From NCBI GenBank assembly GCA_900539195.1, contig UQBC01000009.1, positions 15,881 through 79,880 of the forward strand: a DNA stretch of 64,000 nucleotides, written 5' to 3'. The position numbers were made by a program, and so were the translations under genes. Source of the stretch: an uncultured Oscillospiraceae bacterium (GTDB taxonomy: Bacteria; Bacillota; Clostridia; Oscillospirales; Ruminococcaceae). Each line of letters opens with the position of its first letter. The stretch's first letter is position 1. The notes under the pieces were generated by a model. That model had not been told where the DNA came from. It saw nothing but the letters and a program-made list of their open reading frames with translations, and did not search any database. Positions 60,676 through 64,000 of this stretch are shown piece by piece.

Positions 60676-63066
60676 TTATCGGTTCGAGCTTGTACTGCTT
60701 GTATCGCTCGTGTTATCGTCCTGCTTTGTATACCATTCGGGTACAAGCAGTGTTTCACCGCCGTGCTTTTTTACATACTCGCCGTCTTTATGCGTGGAAT
60801 CGCAGGTCTTGGGCAGCGTATCCGCCTTGTAATAACCCACAGCGGTATTCTTGCATTTGGACGTTGCGAGAAGTCCTGTTTCGGTACAGTATTTCTTTTC
60901 AACTACATTTGAATCCTTTGCAAAGGTCTTTGTGGAATCCTCGTTCACAACGTTCACCATAAAGTTATGCCATACCTGTGCAAGATAAATATAATTCGTT
61001 GTGCCGATGTTCTTGTTATCGTCAAATCCAAGTCTTATAACACCGCAGTAGTCGGCTGTAAGTCCTGCGAACGCAAGTACACGTTCATCGTTTGAAGTAC
61101 CTGTCTTGCCGACAACCTCTATTCCGTCAATCTTCGCATAACGACCTGAACCGTTGGTTGTATCGGTAACCGCCTTGAGCAGTCTGTTAGTAATATAAGC
61201 GCTGTCACTGTCCATTACCCTGTCACCGAGCGGTTCCTGCTCGATAACCACATTATCGTTGTAGTCTGTGATAAGGTTGTAGAGCTTGGGAGTATAATAC
61301 ATACCGCCTGATCCGAATATCTGATATGCACCGGCAAGCTCAAGCAGCGTCATGCCCTGCGTAAGCTGTCCGAGTGCAATGGGTGAATAAGCCTTATCAT
61401 TAGTATAATCAAGCGTTGTTACATTAAGCTTGTCCGTAAGGAAGTTGAAACAGGTATCAATACCAAGTACCTGAGCCATTCTAACAGCGGTTGTATTCTT
61501 AGACTGCTGCACTGCGTACCACGCAGGTATATATCCTCCTGAGCCATAGTCGCCCTCAAAGTTACTGGGCCAGCTTGAACCGTCCGGGAGCGTGATACAT
61601 CTGTCGAATATCATTGACGAATAGCTGATGATATCCTTGTCTATCGCCTGACCGTAAACCGAGATAGGTTTCATAGTAGAACCGATAGGCAATATAGCCT
61701 GTGTTGCTCTGTTGAAACAGCCGTCACCGGGCTTATCACCGATACCGCCGGCTAGCGCTACAACATTGCCCCTGTAGTCGGTAAGCACAAATGCCGCCTG
61801 CGCACAGTTTTCCTCTATTGCTGTCTTATCATAGCTGTAGAAGAAGTTGTTCGGATCCTTGAAAAACGTTTCAAGTTTATCCTGGATATCCATATCCATA
61901 TTGAGATATATCTTGTAGCCGCCCTTGTAAAGATCCGCCTTTGCCTCGGAGTAAGTCATACCCTTGGCTTTTCCTATATCCTCGATAACCTGTTCTATAG
62001 CTGCGTCAACATACCAGTTCTGCGATATCTCGTACTCGTTCCAACGGTAAGCCTCGTAAGTATCGTTATCGTCATACTGATCGCTGTTGTCGTCCTGATT
62101 TGCATTGTTTCCGTAATACTCATCATATCTTGGATCCTTATAGCCGTAAGCGTCACCCTCAACGATAAGTCTGAACTTTACCTGTTCTACCTTTGCCGCT
62201 TCATATTCATCGGTTGTGATAAGACCCTGATCATACATACATTTAAGTGCATACAGCTGTCGTTCCTTTGACCTCTGAAGATTTGCATACGGGTTCAGTA
62301 CGCTCGGAGAACGTGTCATACCGGCAAGTATCGCACTTTCCGCTATAGTCAGCTGATCAACCGTCTTACCGAAATAATAGTAAGCCGCCGATCCGACGCC
62401 GTAAACCGTACCGCCCAGCGGAACACGGTTCAGATATGCCTCGAGTATATCAATCTTTGTGTACTGCTGTTCGAGGTTCAGCGCTCTGAATATCTCTCTT
62501 ATCTTACGCTCGGGAGTTACCCTGTCATCACCCGTGATATTCTTTACAAGCTGCTGTGTTATGGTCGAACCGCCCTCGCCGTAGCCGTTGAACAGGGTCG
62601 ATACGGTTACACGCACCGTTCTCTTCCAGTCAACGCCGTCATGCTCATAGAAACGCTTGTCCTCTACTGCCGTGAATGCGTCCTGGGTATGCTTCGGTAT
62701 CTGCTCCATGTCTACCCAGATACGGTTTTCGTCGCCTGACAGACGTTTTATCTCAACCTGTTCGCCTGCGCTGTTCTTTGCATACAGAAAACTTGTGTAG
62801 CTCAGGTCAACATTTTTAAGGTCGACATCAAATGCGCTGTCCGCAAACTGCATGATGTAAACCGTCAGCGTTACCGCTACTATACAGCAGGTAATGATAA
62901 CTATCATAAACAAGCTTAGAAGCGTAGTTCCTATAACGCCGAATACATGCTTTACGGTATTTGCCGCTTTATTGGGCTTATTTTTCTTTTTCTTTGTCTT
63001 AGTGCCGGCAGGAAGCTCTTCAAGCTCTGTGTCGGCATTAAGATACTGAGTTTTGTTTTTGCTCAT
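60676..63066 (-). CDS. Class A penicillin-binding protein (PBP1A type)
   Basis: A 796-residue bifunctional peptidoglycan synthase. A cytosolic Lys-rich N-terminus and one membrane helix (about 45-68) lead to the GT51 glycosyltransferase domain (EDKRFYEHDGVDW, GGSTITQQLVKN, ILAGMTRSPS). The transpeptidase domain has SxxK as STMK in LPIGSTMKPISVY, SxN as SKNTTAV and KTG as VVGKTGTSND. The C-terminal tail is acidic/Ser-rich. Both active sites are intact. Confidence 0.96.
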   Translation of the reverse strand: MSKNKTQYLNADTELEELPAGTKTKKKKNKPNKAANTVKHVFGVIGTTLLSLFMIVIITCCIVAVTLTVYIMQFADSAFDVDLKNVDLSYTSFLYAKNSAGEQVEIKRLSGDENRIWVDMEQIPKHTQDAFTAVEDKRFYEHDGVDWKRTVRVTVSTLFNGYGEGGSTITQQLVKNITGDDRVTPERKIREIFRALNLEQQYTKIDILEAYLNRVPLGGTVYGVGSAAYYYFGKTVDQLTIAESAILAGMTRSPSVLNPYANLQRSKERQLYALKCMYDQGLITTDEYEAAKVEQVKFRLIVEGDAYGYKDPRYDEYYGNNANQDDNSDQYDDNDTYEAYRWNEYEISQNWYVDAAIEQVIEDIGKAKGMTYSEAKADLYKGGYKIYLNMDMDIQDKLETFFKDPNNFFYSYDKTAIEENCAQAAFVLTDYRGNVVALAGGIGDKPGDGCFNRATQAILPIGSTMKPISVYGQAIDKDIISYSSMIFDRCITLPDGSSWPSNFEGDYGSGGYIPAWYAVQQSKNTTAVRMAQVLGIDTCFNFLTDKLNVTTLDYTNDKAYSPIALGQLTQGMTLLELAGAYQIFGSGGMYYTPKLYNLITDYNDNVVIEQEPLGDRVMDSDSAYITNRLLKAVTDTTNGSGRYAKIDGIEVVGKTGTSNDERVLAFAGLTADYCGVIRLGFDDNKNIGTTNYIYLAQVWHNFMVNVVNEDSTKTFAKDSNVVEKKYCTETGLLATSKCKNTAVGYYKADTLPKTCDSTHKDGEYVKKHGGETLLVPEWYTKQDDNTSDTSSTSSNR

Positions 63067-63330
63067 ATTTACGTCCTTTTAAGGTGTGTCGTTTACTTTA
63101 TTATTACCGTTTAAGGTAACGATATATTCTCCGGTTACAGAGTATACCATGTTTTAAGTATAGCACAAATCACAGCAAATGTTAAGACTTTTGCGATTAA
63201 TTTTCAGAAAATATTCAAAATAGCCGTTGCAACCGCACGAATAATGTAAATTTTCACTAACCTAAAGCATACCGCAACACCGATTATTTCCATTCCCGTA
63301 AACACCACTTGCCACATACCTCACGCACCA

Positions 63331-63367
63331 TAAAAAACGGGCATCGATTTTCACACCGATGCCCGTT
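63331..63367 (-). terminator. Terminator of the fibronectin-type-III gene
   Basis: Eleven-base stem (63336-63346 with 63357-63367) followed on the minus strand by a run of T. Confidence 0.9.
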
Positions 63368-63389
63368 ATAGCTATTGGATTTTTATTGC

Positions 63390-64000
63390 TTACTTTTTCG
63401 TCCTGACTGTCAGCGTACCGCTCCACGAGCTGTACTGCGTAGCCTTGCCGATCGTCTTGTAAGCTCTGATTCTGAACTTGTAAGAAGTATTCTTCTTAAG
63501 ATTCTTCACAGTGCTTGTAACTGTGCTGTTCTTGGTAACCTTAGCGGCAGAAACCCACTTTTTGCCGTTCCACTTCTGGATCTCATATCCGGTAGCGCTT
63601 GTGTTCTTCTTCCACTGTAATGTTACCGAAGTCTTAGCGGTGCTCTTAGCCTTGAATCCGCTCATATTCGAGGGATTTGTATTGACTGAAAGCTCCTTAT
63701 ATCTGCTGTACTGCGTAGCCTTGCCTATCGTCTTGTAGGCTCTGATTCTGTACTTGTATGTCGAGCTTGCTTTAAGGCTCTTGACAGTATAAGTAGTCGT
63801 GCTGTTCTTGGTTATCTTTGTGAGCGCAACCCACTTCTTGCCGTTCCACTTCTGTAATTCATAACCTGTAGCAGAAGTGTTCTTGTTCCACTGGAGCGTT
63901 ATGCTGTTGTAGGACTTTGACTTAGCCTTGAATCCGCTCATATTCGAGGGATTTGTGTTGACTGAAAGCTCTTTATATCCGCTGTACTGCGTAGCCTTGC
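63390..64000 (-). CDS. Fibronectin type III repeat protein, C-terminal part
   Basis: The frame runs from the right edge of the window to a stop at 63390, so the N-terminus is missing. Two full FN3 units of 92 residues are visible (each with TLQWxKNTSATGYE, QKWNGKKWV and RIRAYKTIGKATQYS), and a third begins at the edge. The units are close to identical at the DNA level with a 276-base period. Such repeats are common spacers in secreted or wall-bound proteins of gut Clostridia. The catalytic or binding part, if any, lies outside the window. Confidence 0.85.
   Translation of the reverse strand, partial: KATQYSGYKELSVNTNPSNMSGFKAKSKSYNSITLQWNKNTSATGYELQKWNGKKWVALTKITKNSTTTYTVKSLKASSTYKYRIRAYKTIGKATQYSRYKELSVNTNPSNMSGFKAKSTAKTSVTLQWKKNTSATGYEIQKWNGKKWVSAAKVTKNSTVTSTVKNLKKNTSYKFRIRAYKTIGKATQYSSWSGTLTVRTKK
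63651..64000 (-). repeat. 276-bp tandem repeat encoding FN3 units
   Basis: The sequence around 63651 reappears at 63927, exactly 276 bases (92 codons) away, with few changes. It reflects recent duplication of domain units and could recombine. Confidence 0.85.

Overview
The window looks like a chromosomal segment of an endospore-forming, low-to-mid GC Firmicute of the class Clostridia, most likely Oscillospiraceae/Ruminococcaceae. The Ruminococcus or [Eubacterium] siraeum type is my inference from gene content and codon style, not from a database search. Support comes from an intact sigma-K gene, a spoVAC-spoVAD-spoVAE operon, pyruvate phosphate dikinase, a class A penicillin-binding protein, ECF sigma/anti-sigma pairs, Gld-type ABC transport genes, and strong Shine-Dalgarno sequences. 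No rRNA, tRNA or CRISPR array was seen.

Layout. 1-4.7 kb: end of a PutP-type sodium/solute symporter, sigK, a tiny membrane protein with a consensus promoter, an ATC-hydrolase family gene and the spoVA operon. 4.9-11.8 kb: a phosphoglycerate-mutase/homoserine-kinase-like enzyme, an ECF sigma/anti-sigma pair, dCMP deaminase, a membrane-anchored phosphoesterase, a glycosyltransferase and an amino-acid ABC permease/ATPase pair. 12-17 kb: ppdK, a gene-poor stretch, then a second ECF sigma/anti-sigma pair whose putative promoter is repeated in front of a small secreted protein. 17-24.5 kb: rfbB, glf, aspartate kinase, a 113-bp tandem repeat, an MptE-like protein, thyA and a DEDDh exonuclease. 24.5-32.8 kb: sialate O-acetylesterase-like enzyme, malQ, pth, mfd and aroK.

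32.8-40.1 kb is the most unusual part. A transport operon (two exporters with N-terminal zinc ribbons around a DUF1854 protein) is interrupted. A visibly AT-rich gene for a 430-residue protein, with a DEDDh exonuclease domain and a probable PD-(D/E)XK nuclease domain, sits between two 194-bp copies of the 3' end of the second exporter gene. The copies differ at about 10 positions, nearly all synonymous. This suggests that a net 1,556-bp nuclease cassette arrived together with a foreign allele of the gene tail and displaced the original tail, which still abuts the next gene of the old operon.

40.4-48.1 kb: an aminotransferase, a DUF4870-like protein, a mobile-looking intergenic repeat flanked by 44-bp duplications, and a Gld-type ABC operon ending in DUF4340. 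48.1-56.6 kb: the rimP-nusA-ylxR-ylxQ-infB-rbfA-nrnA-truB-ribF translation operon behind one strong promoter. 56.6-64 kb: a GGDEF protein and an EAL-like/HDOD protein, an rRNA methyltransferase, a class A penicillin-binding protein and the end of a fibronectin-type-III repeat protein that leaves the window.
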